Origin: Limnobacter sp.
Lineage (GTDB): Bacteria > Pseudomonadota > Gammaproteobacteria > Burkholderiales > Burkholderiaceae_B
NCBI GenBank assembly: GCA_029866125.1
Contig: JARWZZ010000004.1
Span: 124,001 to 188,000 of the forward strand
Direction of reading: 5' to 3'
Length of the DNA: 64,000 nucleotides
Part shown: positions 46,846 through 56,352 of the stretch, in pieces
How the letters are laid out: every line of letters begins with the position of its first letter
Numbering within the stretch: position 1 is the stretch's first letter
The notes under the pieces: model-generated
Databases searched by the model: none
What the model saw: only the letters and a program-made list of their open reading frames with translations
What the model was told of the DNA's origin: nothing
Made by a program: the position numbers and the translations under genes

Positions 46846-49788
46846 GTGAAGCGTATCCATTGGCCCTCGCGAGAGGGCGGATTTTCCATCTGGTCCTACA
46901 CCACTCTGGCATTTCGGGTGCTTCAGGGCATGCTCATCATGCTTTTAATTGTGTTGGTCATGTTGGCGTTTGAGTCAATGTCAGACTCTTGGTCCACTAA
47001 CCGAAACCTATCCCACATACCCTTTAAAGTGCAACCCGATTTAACGGAAAGCCTTTCCGAGCAAGCAGCCCTCCAACAGCTCAAGCAATCTGGATTGATC
47101 CAAGAGCTGCGCACCTCCCTTCAAACCCATCCATTTTGGGTCAGCATCGATCTTCCGCCTGTTCATTACTCTGATGCAGTACTCCTCCTTCAAACCCGGC
47201 ATTTGTCCAACGCCCGCTGCTGGCAGGTCAACACCGTGGGCGACCGTTATGAGTTTTGGTCCACAGTGGAAGACCCCACCTACAAACGTTACCGAACAGG
47301 GCTTTGGGTATTGAATCTGCGTGAATTCGGCCTGAAGGGTCAGATATTATGCAAACTCCATTTTGTGGGCCCAGCCAAATTAAACGTGGGCCTGATGCCC
47401 GAAAACCTGCTCTTGGCCACCGATTCCATGAAGTCCGAGAAGCGCAGAGGGTTTCTGGAAGGCTCACTCATCCTGCTTATTTCCACCATGGCTGTCGTCG
47501 CCTTGTTTGGTCGTTCCTCGCTTTTTATGGTGTACGGCCTTTGGCTGTTCTTCGGTTTGAGGATGGCCATGATCTTCGAAGGTTGGGATCATGAGTTTTT
47601 CGGCATGGAAATCCCAATGGGTTCCTTGCCCAGTTATCGCAAGTTGGTCCTGGCTGCGTATTATTTTTTTACCGCGTTGCTGGCTGTGCTTTTGTTTGAA
47701 AATCTGAAGCGGCCGCAATGGCGAAGCATGGTCAGGGTGGTGTTTGCAATTGCGGGCCTACTCATTATTTTGGCCGCTGTTTCAACCTACTCCATATTCC
47801 TACAGGTGTATTGGCCGCTTAGTTTGGTCAGCATGGCGGTGCTTTTTGTCGCCGCGTTGCAGTTGATGCTAGAGCGCCGCAAAGGTATTACCCTCTACTT
47901 CTCTTTGGGGCTGGCCATCGCGTTTTCAGGAGTGGTGCTGGAGCTGATGGACATCTGGTTCCAAGTCAACTGGAAAGTATTCATCCTCAATAGCGCCTCC
48001 ATGACTTTGGCTGCCAGTTTGATGACCGCCATTCTTCTGGCCGAGCGATTTCGCTTGGTTCAGGACCAAAGGCGGGTGGCCAAACGCTCCTTGAGTTTGG
48101 TTAACCAAAGGCTGCAGCGCGTGTTTCACATGGCGCCGTCTGCCATGTTCAGCGTGTCGCCTTCGGGGCAGCTACTCAATTACAACGCCAAGTTTCAAGA
48201 TGAATTCTTGGATGTCTACCAACGGCCTGTTTACCCCTTTCTTGAAGAGTTGAATCTTCAGCAACTATTCAGCCACATTGAGCCCAGCCAAACCCCACAT
48301 CGCAGGGAAATGCTGTTGAACAAAGGCGGAGCCTCCAGCCGTTGGTTTGAATTGATTTTAACGCGTGATGAATCTGTGCTTACCGGCGTTATTGATGACA
48401 TTACGCAGCACAAACAAAGGGAAACTGAACTGGAGTACCATGCAAATCATGATGAATTAACTGGTGCATTGAACCGCCGGGGTTTTCAAACCTTGTTGCG
48501 CACGCAGTTGGATGAAGACTGCAACACCGAAGTCATTATGTACGCCATCGACATTCGCAGGTTTTCAAGATTGTCTGTGGTGTACGGGGCCCCCTTGGCC
48601 GAAAAAGTGCTGAAGGCATGCTTTGAGCGTTTGAATGCCAAGCTTCGGTGCTGGGGCGAACTGGCTCGCTTTGGGAGTGATCAATTCGTTCTATTCATCA
48701 ACCCTCGCCACACCGAATTTCAATTCGTAAGCCTACGGGGCATTGATCAAGATCCATTCCTCGATGGCAACTGGTGCCCACCCATCTCAATTGAAGGCCA
48801 TTTGTTCCAGCTGGAGTTTCAAACCTGCATGCTTCGCATGGATCAGTCTTTTCAAGTTCAAGATGTATTTGAGTCCATCGAAGAAGTTTTCCGTCGCGGC
48901 CACTACTCCAACCGCACAATCGAGCCCCACGGCTACTTTCATGTCAATTCCGTGCAAATGCAGGATTTCCTTGAACAAACTCGGATTCAACGTTCACTCT
49001 ACCTTCGTCAACTTCCAGAAAACTTGGCCGTGCTGTGGCAACCCATACTTAGCCTGAGCAACCCCTACGGCGAGCTTCATGCCGAAGCCTTGTTGCGAAT
49101 GCGCAAACCAGATGGTGAATATGTGTTGGCCAATGAGCTTTTGCATGCCTCGGTTGCCAGTGGGCATTCCCATTACTTGGACGAATGGGTGATGAAAGAG
49201 GTGCTTGAGTTCTTGCATCAGCACCAAAGCGATTTAATCAACCTCACACGAATCAATGTGAATGTGTCACCCCATTCCCTCAATAACCCTCAGTTTATTG
49301 AGAAGGCACTTGAATTACTGGCCAAGTATTCGGATGTGTCCGGGCGGCTTTGCCTTGAAATCACCGAAGTCGGCATGATTCTCAACCTGGAGCGTGTCAA
49401 AGAATTCATAGGCAAGGTTCGAGATTTTGGCACTTTGATTGCCATTGATGATTTTGGGGCGGGCTACAGCAACTTCAACTATGCCGTGGATTTGCATTGT
49501 GACGTCATTAAGATCGACGGTGCCTTGGTCCAAGGGTTAAGCCGCTGCCCCCAAAATCTCGCTGTGGTTAAAGCGATTGTTGGCTTGGCGCATGATTTAG
49601 GTTGCCAATGCGTGGCCGAGTGGGTGGAAAACCCGGAAACCCTTCGACTGGTGCAGGGGCTATCGATTGATTATGCCCAAGGGTTTCTCATATCACCCGC
49701 ATTGGAACCAGCGAAATTCCTTCATCTCGATTCAGACGCAATCATGAACATCCGCCTTAACCTAGAAGGCATTCACCTTGCCGCTTAA
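46846..49788 (+). CDS. 7TM-sensor PAS-GGDEF-EAL c-di-GMP phosphodiesterase
   Basis: Large signalling protein of 980 aa. N-terminal helix (about 23-42), periplasmic domain (about 50-200) and seven helices (about 203-400) fit the 7TMR-DISM architecture. A PAS domain (VFHMAPSAMFSVSPSGQLLNYN, split about 425-530) leads to a GGDEF domain (about 540-690) whose signature is degenerate (ARFGSDQFVLF). The EAL domain (about 705-960) keeps AEALLRM, VNVSPHSL, EITE, IDDFGAGYSN and KIDGALV, so phosphodiesterase activity is likely; AEWVEN carries Trp where Gly is usual. The start is GTG at 46846. Confidence 0.92.
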   Translation: MKRIHWPSREGGFSIWSYTTLAFRVLQGMLIMLLIVLVMLAFESMSDSWSTNRNLSHIPFKVQPDLTESLSEQAALQQLKQSGLIQELRTSLQTHPFWVSIDLPPVHYSDAVLLLQTRHLSNARCWQVNTVGDRYEFWSTVEDPTYKRYRTGLWVLNLREFGLKGQILCKLHFVGPAKLNVGLMPENLLLATDSMKSEKRRGFLEGSLILLISTMAVVALFGRSSLFMVYGLWLFFGLRMAMIFEGWDHEFFGMEIPMGSLPSYRKLVLAAYYFFTALLAVLLFENLKRPQWRSMVRVVFAIAGLLIILAAVSTYSIFLQVYWPLSLVSMAVLFVAALQLMLERRKGITLYFSLGLAIAFSGVVLELMDIWFQVNWKVFILNSASMTLAASLMTAILLAERFRLVQDQRRVAKRSLSLVNQRLQRVFHMAPSAMFSVSPSGQLLNYNAKFQDEFLDVYQRPVYPFLEELNLQQLFSHIEPSQTPHRREMLLNKGGASSRWFELILTRDESVLTGVIDDITQHKQRETELEYHANHDELTGALNRRGFQTLLRTQLDEDCNTEVIMYAIDIRRFSRLSVVYGAPLAEKVLKACFERLNAKLRCWGELARFGSDQFVLFINPRHTEFQFVSLRGIDQDPFLDGNWCPPISIEGHLFQLEFQTCMLRMDQSFQVQDVFESIEEVFRRGHYSNRTIEPHGYFHVNSVQMQDFLEQTRIQRSLYLRQLPENLAVLWQPILSLSNPYGELHAEALLRMRKPDGEYVLANELLHASVASGHSHYLDEWVMKEVLEFLHQHQSDLINLTRINVNVSPHSLNNPQFIEKALELLAKYSDVSGRLCLEITEVGMILNLERVKEFIGKVRDFGTLIAIDDFGAGYSNFNYAVDLHCDVIKIDGALVQGLSRCPQNLAVVKAIVGLAHDLGCQCVAEWVENPETLRLVQGLSIDYAQGFLISPALEPAKFLHLDSDAIMNIRLNLEGIHLAA

Positions 49789-49842
49789 GGTTTTTGAGTT
49801 ACACTTTTCAGAATAACTCAATTTCCTTTATACAACCGCTAT

Positions 49843-51390
49843 ATGCCTAATTTTCCAGCCACCCACACATTAGCCTCCCACGCCTCAGCCAAACACCCGG
49901 TTATACCTGTCATTTTGTGTGGTGGTGCTGGCACACGTTTGTGGCCACTCTCCCGAAAAAACTTCCCCAAACCCTTTTTGAGGGTAGGCAATGCTTCCCT
50001 CATTGCCCAAACGGTAGAACGTGCTGCAGCCGTCATGGCCGCCTATGGCAACGCTGCCAATTCAGGGCAAACTGGCCAAAACCTACTTTTGGTCAGCAAT
50101 GAGTCCTATCAATTTCTGCTTCAGGACGAATGCGCCCCTGTGCTTGGCAAAGCCCTTCCCAACGCCGTGCTGCATCAAATCTTAGAGCCCAATGGTCGCA
50201 ACACCGCACCCGCAATTGCTTTGGCCGCTTTGTGGTCACAAACCTTGCAGCAGGGGCTTGACCCTGTGTTGCTTGTTTTGCCTGCAGACCACCTCATTTC
50301 CCCAATAGACCAGTTTATTCAAACCGCACAATTGGCTATTCAAGCCGCATTGGGTGGCAGTTTGGCCTGTTTTGGTATCAATCCCACCGCTCCCGAAACG
50401 GGTTTTGGTTACATTCAAAAAGGCGAGGCGCTGCCCAATTTACCGGGCGCTTTTTCTGTTCAGCGTTTTGTTGAGAAGCCATCCCAAGCTGTGGCGCTTG
50501 AATACTTAGTCAGCGGCCAATACGTGTGGAATGGGGGCATGTTTGCACTCAAGGCCAGCGACGTGCTCAAGGGCTTGTTGGAACACGCGCCTGACGTGCA
50601 CCAAGCAGCCACACAGGTTTGGGGCAATGTAAAGGGTGCCCAAGGGCAGGCGCAGGGTCAGGTTTGCACCTTCGATGCAGCCGAATTCAACACGCTTCCC
50701 GACATCAGTATTGACTACGCCTTAATGGAAAGGTCCTCCAATGTGGCAGTTGTACCTGCTGCTTTCCAGTGGAGCGACATTGGCAGCTGGGCCGCATTGG
50801 CCGAGCAAAACACGGCAGATTCCGACGGCAACACTGTTCAAGCCGAAGGGCGTGGCGAGCTGATTAACATCGACAGCAAAGGCACCCATGTGCAAATGGC
50901 TCAGCGTACAGTGGCTACTTTGGGTTTAACCGACATATTGATTGTAGATACTCCTGACGCTTTGCTGGTGGCCGATAAGTCTCGCCACCAAGATGTCAAA
51001 AAAGTGGTGGAGGTGCTTAAAGCCAAAGGCAGCCCATTGGTGGACTTTCACCCCACCGTGCATCGCCCTTGGGGTACTTACACCGTGCTTGAAGATTCAA
51101 ACGGCTACAAAATCAAGCGAATCGAGGTCAAGCCCCGGGCCAGCCTTTCTTTGCAAATGCACCACCACCGCAGCGAGCACTGGATTGTTGTTAGCGGCAC
51201 AGCAGAAGTCACCAATGGCGAAAATGTTTTCCTAGTCCGCAAAAATGAATCGACTTACATCCCCGCCGGCAACAAGCACCGATTGATCAACCCCGGTAAA
51301 ACTCTTCTTGTTATGATCGAGGTGCAAAGTGGTGATTACCTCGAAGAAGATGACATTGTTCGTTTTGACGACAAATATGGGCGGGCCTAG
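49843..51390 (+). CDS. Mannose-1-phosphate guanylyltransferase / mannose-6-phosphate isomerase
   Basis: Bifunctional CpsB/ManC-type enzyme (515 aa) making GDP-mannose for polysaccharides. The nucleotidyltransferase signature is VILCGGAGTRLWPLSR (about residues 24-39) followed by FPKPFL, with FVEKP and WNGGMF further on. The C-terminal cupin isomerase domain shows RPWGTYTVLED, ASLSLQMHHHRSEHW with metal-binding His residues, and FIPAG-like YIPAGNKHRL. It stands alone, with no exopolysaccharide genes next to it. Confidence 0.95.
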   Translation: MPNFPATHTLASHASAKHPVIPVILCGGAGTRLWPLSRKNFPKPFLRVGNASLIAQTVERAAAVMAAYGNAANSGQTGQNLLLVSNESYQFLLQDECAPVLGKALPNAVLHQILEPNGRNTAPAIALAALWSQTLQQGLDPVLLVLPADHLISPIDQFIQTAQLAIQAALGGSLACFGINPTAPETGFGYIQKGEALPNLPGAFSVQRFVEKPSQAVALEYLVSGQYVWNGGMFALKASDVLKGLLEHAPDVHQAATQVWGNVKGAQGQAQGQVCTFDAAEFNTLPDISIDYALMERSSNVAVVPAAFQWSDIGSWAALAEQNTADSDGNTVQAEGRGELINIDSKGTHVQMAQRTVATLGLTDILIVDTPDALLVADKSRHQDVKKVVEVLKAKGSPLVDFHPTVHRPWGTYTVLEDSNGYKIKRIEVKPRASLSLQMHHHRSEHWIVVSGTAEVTNGENVFLVRKNESTYIPAGNKHRLINPGKTLLVMIEVQSGDYLEEDDIVRFDDKYGRA

Positions 51391-51501
51391 TGCCGCTTAG
51401 CGCTGCTTAGTATTTGCTTTGTGCGGTATCAAACAGACTGTAAGTTGGAGGTATTTCAGGATGGTGGACGGAATTTTCCGAAAATCACACCTGGAGCTGA
51501 A

Positions 51502-51906
51502 ATGCTAAACCAAAAAGAAATAAAACGCCTGCGCGTTATTTGCCATGTACCACTGCTGGCCTTGTGCCTTTCCTCTGCTGCATGGGCACAAAATATGACA
51601 CCAAACCCTGCTACCACAATGCCTGCAAGCAAGGCGGCGACGCAGGGTGCCAAAGAACAGCAGGATATGAAAAACTCCATGATGACCAATCACATGGATA
51701 AAATGAATCAAATGACTATGTCTGGTGACGTGGACAAAGACTTCGCCAGCATGATGAAAATGCACCACCAACATGGCGTTGAAATGGCGCAGATGCACCT
51801 GAAAAACGGTAAATCACCCGAAATGAAGAAGATGGCCAAGCAAATCATCGCCTCGCAGAACAAAGAGATTTCTCAGATTGACGCATGGCTGTCCAAGCAA
51901 AAGTGA
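51502..51906 (+). CDS. DUF305 family exported protein
   Basis: Exported protein of 134 aa with a signal peptide (about residues 9-31, LLALCLSSAAWAQ) and a ferritin-like DUF305 region. DFASMMKMHHQHGVEMAQM holds the family's paired histidines, followed by KKMAKQIIASQNKEISQID. The region between signal and domain is Met/Thr/Ala-rich, and the domain is strikingly Met- and His-rich, suggesting metal contact (inference). The start at 51502 follows GGAG; frames from 51421 add unconserved sequence. A terminator follows. Confidence 0.87.
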   Translation: MLNQKEIKRLRVICHVPLLALCLSSAAWAQNMTPNPATTMPASKAATQGAKEQQDMKNSMMTNHMDKMNQMTMSGDVDKDFASMMKMHHQHGVEMAQMHLKNGKSPEMKKMAKQIIASQNKEISQIDAWLSKQK

Positions 51907-51940
51907 AGCAAGTTCAGCTGATTGATTCATAAACAAAAAT

Positions 51941-52005
51941 CACAAACAAAAAAACCAACCTCATGGGTTGGCTTTTTTGTTTGTATGGTGGAGCCGGCGG
52001 GAATC
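51941..52005. repeat. Duplicated ssrA 3' end and terminator, distal copy
   Basis: This 65-bp stretch matches 52124-52188 with only a few changes, mostly in the hairpin loop (TCAT against GCAA). It includes a CCAACC/GGTTGG terminator and 20 bp equal to the tmRNA 3' end (TGGTGGAGCCGGCGGGAATC on the plus strand). The period is 183 bp. The pattern resembles attachment-site duplication left by an ssrA-targeting integrative element. Confidence 0.85.
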
Positions 52006-52123
52006 TCCCGGCCCTCGCCATGTATGGCTCGTGCGTTCGCCCGGAACGGCCCCAAACTGTTGGGCCCGTTGATTTCCGGCCTTACCCCGCGTCCCGCGAG
52101 TTCTCACTCCTCGGAGACCGCTT

Positions 52124-52188
52124 CACAAACAAAAAAACCAACCGCAAGGGTTGGTTTTTTTGTTTGTATGGTGGAGCCGGCGGGAATC
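52124..52188. repeat. ssrA 3' end and terminator, native copy
   Basis: This copy overlaps the 3' terminus of the functional tmRNA gene (52169-52188) and its terminator stem CCAACC/GGTTGG (52139-52155). It is the partner of 51941-52005. Confidence 0.85.
52133..52162 (-). terminator. Terminator of ssrA
   Basis: AAAAACCAACC and GGTTGGTTTTT pair around GCAAG, with A and T runs on each side. It lies immediately beyond the CCA end of the tmRNA. Confidence 0.88.
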
Positions 52189-52543
52189 GAACCCGCGTCC
52201 GCAAATCCTCCACATGCAGTTCTACGTGTGTAGTCACCTTATTTGGTTTTAACAGTCCGTGTCGTGAAGGAACACACTACACTTACCGCGAGTCACTTAG
52301 TTTAGCCAGCTGTAACGTGACCGTACTGCAAGCGATCTGATATGCGATGATCCCGCAGCGGTTTTGACACCGCCCAGCCTATCAGCAAGCTGTTGCAGGA
52401 GAGTAGCTGACCGCTTACGCGGCCAGGGCTACTTCAAACGATGAGTCGTTTGCGTTTAAAGTTTTTCAGATGGATTTACGAGGTAACTGATCCTCGACAC
52501 GCCCTACAAGCTTCGCAATCCACGTCGAAACCAGATCGGCCCC
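52169..52543 (-). ncRNA. ssrA: Transfer-messenger RNA (one-piece)
   Basis: tmRNA of about 375 nt that rescues stalled ribosomes. The 5' end GGGGCCG pairs with CGGCTCC just before the encoded CCA, forming the acceptor stem. The D-like start CTGGTTTCGACG and the T-arm GGTTCGATTCC are present. The tag reading frame (52453 down to 52415) encodes ANDSSFEVALAA followed by TAA, ending in the ALAA degradation signal. It is read toward the left, with its terminator at 52133-52162. Its 3' end is duplicated 183 bp downstream. Confidence 0.96.
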
Positions 52544-52604
52544 AATGGGATGCTAAGTATATCCCCGCGGGCTCTTGCACGCAAACACATCCTCAACTTA
52601 TTAC

Positions 52605-53285
52605 CTATATCGGGTCAAACCTGCCAATTTCAAGCCATTGGTGCAAATCTTTTGTGGTGCTAAACACAAAGTCGGCGCCCCATTGCTCAATCGGGCTAGC
52701 AATGTAACCATATGCCACAGCGGCGGTGCGCATTCCTGCAGCCTTTCCACTCACAATGTCGCGCGCATCGTCACCCACCATCAAGCTCAGTTCCGGTGCA
52801 ACACCTACCTTTTCACTGGCCAAAAGGCAGGGCAGGGGTGATGGCTTGGGTTTTTCCGCTGTGTCGCCGCCAATTAGCACCGCACATCGTTCAAACAAAT
52901 TGAGTTCACGCATCAATTTGTCAGCCAAGTAGTAAGGCTTGTTCGTCACCACTCCCCATGCCAATCCGCGGGCCTCAAGTAGCGCCAGCACATCTTCCAT
53001 TCCAGCGTAAATGAAACTGGCTTGGGCTATTCGGGCCTCATAGCGCTCTAAAAACTCCAAGCGCATTTTGGCAAACTCATCTTGACCCGGTTCTAAGCCA
53101 AACCCTATGCCCAGCAATGCGCGGGCACCACCTGAGGACAAATGCTCCATGGCCTCAAACGGCGTCACATCGGCCCCACGGTCTTTCTGCATGTCTTGGA
53201 TGGTTCCGCACAGGTCGGGCGCAGTGTCAATCAGCGTGCCATCCAAATCAAAAAAAACAGCTTTCAAAGCGGCATTGTTGGTCAT
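52605..53285 (-). CDS. gph: Phosphoglycolate phosphatase (HAD family)
   Basis: HAD-superfamily phosphatase (226 aa) removing 2-phosphoglycolate. Motif I is [14 protein letters not shown] (about residues 11-24), motif II lies in WGVVTNKP, and motif III/IV is [13 protein letters not shown] and MVGDDARDI. An alpha-helical cap (about 25-85) is present. The start at 53285 overlaps the ubiG stop (ATGA). The ubiG-gph pair is conserved in Burkholderiales, where the phosphatase may equally serve other small substrates. Confidence 0.92.
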   Translation of the reverse strand: MTNNAALKAVFFDLDGTLIDTAPDLCGTIQDMQKDRGADVTPFEAMEHLSSGGARALLGIGFGLEPGQDEFAKMRLEFLERYEARIAQASFIYAGMEDVLALLEARGLAWGVVTNKPYYLADKLMRELNLFERCAVLIGGDTAEKPKPSPLPCLLASEKVGVAPELSLMVGDDARDIVSGKAAGMRTAAVAYGYIASPIEQWGADFVFSTTKDLHQWLEIGRFDPI

Positions 53286-54016
53286 GCCGGCTTCCTGCAA
53301 GCCACCATGTAGTTCACATCGGTGTCTTTGGCAAGGCGGTAAATTTTGGTAATCGGGTTGTACACCAAACCAATAATTTCATTGAAGTCCAGTCCAGCCT
53401 TACGTGCATGGGAGGCCAGTTCTGATGGCTTGATAAACTTTTCATAGCTGTGTGTACCTTTGGGCAAAAGGTTCAGCACATATTCAGCGCCCACGATGGC
53501 AAATACAAAGCTTTTGGGGTTGCGGTTGATGGTTGAGAAAAACAGCCAACCGCCCGGTTTGCACAAATCGGCGCAGGCTTGTATGGTTTGCGAAGGGTCT
53601 GGCACGTGTTCCAACATTTCCATGCAGGTTACAACATCATATTGCTCGCGTTCTTCCATGGCCAGTTGTTCAGCGCTGATGCACCGGTAGTTCACCTGGG
53701 CTCCGCTTTCCAACCGGTGTAGTTCTGCCACTTTCAAAGATTTGTCGGCCAAGTCTACACCCAATACGCTTGCGCCCCGGTTGGCCATGCTTTCGGCCAA
53801 AATGCCGCCGCCACAACCCACATCCAGCACTCTTTTGCCTTTCAGTTGCGCACGTTGGTCAATCCAGTTCAAACGCAGGGGGTTAATTTCATGCAGGGGG
53901 CGAAACTCGCTGTTGGGGTCCCACCATTTGCTGGCCAAGGCCGAAAAGCGTGCCAGTTCGCCTTGATCAAAATTTGCATTGGGGGAAATAGGGGGGCTGG
54001 AAGGGGTGCTGCTCAT
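53282..54016 (-). CDS. ubiG: Ubiquinone biosynthesis O-methyltransferase
   Basis: SAM-dependent methyltransferase performing both O-methylations of ubiquinone synthesis. It begins with an [20 protein letters not shown] block typical of UbiG, followed by the SAM motif [16 protein letters not shown] (about residues 65-80), then [13 protein letters not shown] and the later INRNPKSF segment. The length of 244 aa is standard. Overlaps gph by 4 bp. Confidence 0.96.
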   Translation of the reverse strand: MSSTPSSPPISPNANFDQGELARFSALASKWWDPNSEFRPLHEINPLRLNWIDQRAQLKGKRVLDVGCGGGILAESMANRGASVLGVDLADKSLKVAELHRLESGAQVNYRCISAEQLAMEEREQYDVVTCMEMLEHVPDPSQTIQACADLCKPGGWLFFSTINRNPKSFVFAIVGAEYVLNLLPKGTHSYEKFIKPSELASHARKAGLDFNEIIGLVYNPITKIYRLAKDTDVNYMVACRKPA

Positions 54017-54075
54017 GGTCTATGTAGTCCACTTGAAAGTTCTTGAATGACAAGAAGTGTACCGCAATCAGCCAT

Positions 54076-54104
54076 AAAAAAAGCCCGACCAAAGCCGGGC
54101 TTTC
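54076..54104 (-). terminator. Rho-independent terminator of the ompA-like gene
   Basis: GCCCG and CGGGC pair around ACCAAAGC with an A run on the plus strand (T run on the minus), located 45 bp beyond the ompA-like stop codon. Confidence 0.85.
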
Positions 54105-54148
54105 CTACTATCGGTTGTGAAGCCTCCGGGGAGGCCTCTCGACAGGAA

Positions 54149-54820
54149 TTACTGTGTAGAACGCTGAGTTACTGTGAACTCGATTTCTACGCGACGGTTT
54201 TTGGCACGGCCATCTTTCGTCTTGTTGTCAGCAACTGGCTTGCTTTCGCCCAAGCCTTTGATTGTGATCTTGTCTGCTGCAACGCCCTTGCTAACCATGT
54301 AGTTTTTCACGGCTTGTGCACGACGCTCAGACAATTTCTGGTTGTACTTGTCAGTACCGATTGAGTCTGTGTGACCTTCGGCAATCACAGCATTCAACTC
54401 AACCTGGCCCAGCTTAGCGATTTCAGCGTCAATGCGCTGTTGACCGGCTGGCTTCAGTGTTGCTTTGTCGAAGTCGAAGTAAGCATCAGCTTCCAAATTC
54501 ACTTTGGACACAACAACTTTCGGTGCTGGTGCTGGTGTTGGGGCTGGTGCCGGAGCAACTGGTGCTGGAGCTGGTGCTGGTGCCTGTACTACCTTCTTGG
54601 GGATCAGGTCAGGGTCACATTCCTGAACAGCCATTGCTGGCGTGAAGTAACCAGTTCTCCAGCACAGGCCAAATGGGTCCTTAACGATTTTGCCGCTGTT
54701 ATCAACGGTGTAACCAGACAGGTTTTCGCCTTTGTCTGTTGTGTGAGCCATTACGGCTGTAGACGCGGTACCGATGGCAACAGCCAGCAGCATTTGCGTA
54801 AGAGTCGACATTCTTTTCAT
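54149..54820 (-). CDS. OmpA-family outer-membrane protein
   Basis: Peptidoglycan-binding outer-membrane protein of 223 aa. It has a signal peptide (about residues 1-25, ending AVMAH), a short conserved region with two Cys (LCWRTGYFTPAMAVQECDP), a Pro-Ala linker (about residues 80-101) and the OmpA C-terminal domain (about 108-218). That domain holds the YFDFDKATLKP start, VIAEGHTDSIG and the NRRVEIE end. It lacks the eight-stranded barrel of E. coli OmpA, like other Burkholderiales proteins of this type. The start lies after AAGGAG. Confidence 0.93.
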   Translation of the reverse strand: MKRMSTLTQMLLAVAIGTASTAVMAHTTDKGENLSGYTVDNSGKIVKDPFGLCWRTGYFTPAMAVQECDPDLIPKKVVQAPAPAPAPVAPAPAPTPAPAPKVVVSKVNLEADAYFDFDKATLKPAGQQRIDAEIAKLGQVELNAVIAEGHTDSIGTDKYNQKLSERRAQAVKNYMVSKGVAADKITIKGLGESKPVADNKTKDGRAKNRRVEIEFTVTQRSTQ

Positions 54821-54889
54821 TGTAGCTCCTTGGGATTGGTTGAATACTTCGCCAGTTATTTTATCAGCAAACCTGAAGGCTCACGATTT

Positions 54890-56212
54890 TTAACTAACTT
54901 GCTCAATGCGAGTCTGCCACACTCGATGGGCTTTTCGTATGGTTTGCGCCTCTAAATCGGCGGCCTTGCCGACAAGTTGTTGTGTATCCACAACTAGTTT
55001 GCCAGCAACCCAAACATTCACAATGTCTCTGGAATGCCCGCTGTAAGCCAGCTTTGACACCAAGTTATTAATCGGCCATTGGTGGGCTTTGTCATTGATT
55101 TCAATGGAAATCATGTCAGCAAAATACCCACTTTTGACCATGCCCAGCTCGTGGTCTTTGCCCAATGCGGCGGCAGCATCAACTGTCATGCTTTTCAGCA
55201 CTTTCCAGGCTGGCCAGGCCGTGGCATTGCCTGCATAACCCTTTGATAACAATGAACCCAATCTGGCCTCGTCCCACAAATCCAACTTATTATTGCTGGC
55301 TGCACCGTCAGTTCCCACTGTTACACGCACGCCAAGGTCAAGCGCCTGGGCTGTTGGCGCAAATCCGCTGGCCAATTTCAGGTTGGAAGAGGGGCAATGC
55401 ACCAAAGTGCAACCCTTTTGAGCCATGATTTCCAACTCGCTGGTGTTTAAATGTACGCCGTGTACCGCCAAAAAACGTTCGTTGATGAGTCCCAACTTGT
55501 CCAAACGTTGGAATGGGCGCAAACCATCGCGGCTGATGCCATCGGTTACTTCAGATGCAGTTTCGTGCAAATGGCAGTGTATTTGTAGATCCAATTCTTC
55601 TGCCAACAAGCCCAGGCGCTTAAAAGTGTCATCCGATACGGTGTAAGGCGCATGTGGGGCCACTGTCCAATGAACAGTGCTTTCTCCGGCAAATTCGTCT
55701 CGGGCGGCAAGGCTTTTTTTGATGTAATCATCAGGCCCGTTGCCGTATCGGGTGGGAAATTCAATCGCAATAATGCCTGCAAATACCCTTGAACCTACGG
55801 CCAACGCGGCCCTCACGGTTTGCTCGGGGAAAAAGTACATGTCATTGAATGTCGTAATTCCACCCTTGAGCATTTCCGAAGCGGCTAGAACGGAGCCATC
55901 GAACACGAATTCATCATCTGCCAACGCACCTTCAAGCGGCCAAATGCGGTTTTGCAACCAATCATGCAGCGCCAAATCGTCAGCCGCACCTCTGAGCAAA
56001 TTCATCGCCGCATGGGTGTGGGTGTTAATCAAACCCGGCATCAAAACTTGATTGGGCAGTTCCATAATTTTGGCGTTGGGGTAAAGGTGCTCTAGCTCAG
56101 ACCTTGGGCCAACTGCTTTGATTCGTTCTTGATCGATTAAAACAGCTTGGTTTTCAAGAGGAGCTTCGCTATCAGCCATGCTGAGTAGCCATTGGGGGCA
56201 GATGAGTTGCAT
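54890..56212 (-). CDS. TRZ/ATZ-family amidohydrolase (methylthioadenosine/adenosylhomocysteine deaminase-like)
   Basis: Metal-dependent deaminase of 440 aa. Zinc ligands are in GLINTHTHAAMNLLRG, QIHCHLHE and VGTDGAASNN, and the catalytic Glu/His pair follows the family pattern. Proteins of this group deaminate S-adenosylhomocysteine, methylthioadenosine or other N-heterocycles, and they were once annotated as chlorohydrolases, so the exact substrate is not settled. The position between ompA and gyrA, next to ubiG (a source of SAH), is conserved in Burkholderiales. Confidence 0.9.
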   Translation of the reverse strand: MQLICPQWLLSMADSEAPLENQAVLIDQERIKAVGPRSELEHLYPNAKIMELPNQVLMPGLINTHTHAAMNLLRGAADDLALHDWLQNRIWPLEGALADDEFVFDGSVLAASEMLKGGITTFNDMYFFPEQTVRAALAVGSRVFAGIIAIEFPTRYGNGPDDYIKKSLAARDEFAGESTVHWTVAPHAPYTVSDDTFKRLGLLAEELDLQIHCHLHETASEVTDGISRDGLRPFQRLDKLGLINERFLAVHGVHLNTSELEIMAQKGCTLVHCPSSNLKLASGFAPTAQALDLGVRVTVGTDGAASNNKLDLWDEARLGSLLSKGYAGNATAWPAWKVLKSMTVDAAAALGKDHELGMVKSGYFADMISIEINDKAHQWPINNLVSKLAYSGHSRDIVNVWVAGKLVVDTQQLVGKAADLEAQTIRKAHRVWQTRIEQVS

Positions 56213-56270
56213 AGGGGGAGATCTGTATGATTTGGAAAGTCACTGGTACCCCAGTTTAAGCGATTTTGGC

Positions 56271-56279
56271 TGATACAAT
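56271..56279 (+). promoter_or_regulatory. Candidate extended -10 promoter of gyrA
   Basis: TGATACAAT fits the extended -10 pattern (TGn followed by TACAAT), about 74 bp before the gyrA start, without a good -35 box. Confidence 0.35.
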
Positions 56280-56352
56280 CGAAAGCTCGAAAGGCATTCG
56301 AAAACCGCTGCCTCACCTCCGTATTCACCCGCGTTAATAAAGTACAAGAAAC

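Noticed and set aside
51922-52340. Two overlapping plus-strand proteins with MVEPAGI-type peptides
   Set aside because: They are read through the tmRNA 3' end and its duplicated copy on the opposite strand; such peptides are classic misannotations of tmRNA/tRNA sequence.
54457-54645. Leu/Val-rich plus-strand frame with repeated VLVLELVLV
   Set aside because: It is the opposite strand of the Pro-Ala linker of the ompA-like gene.
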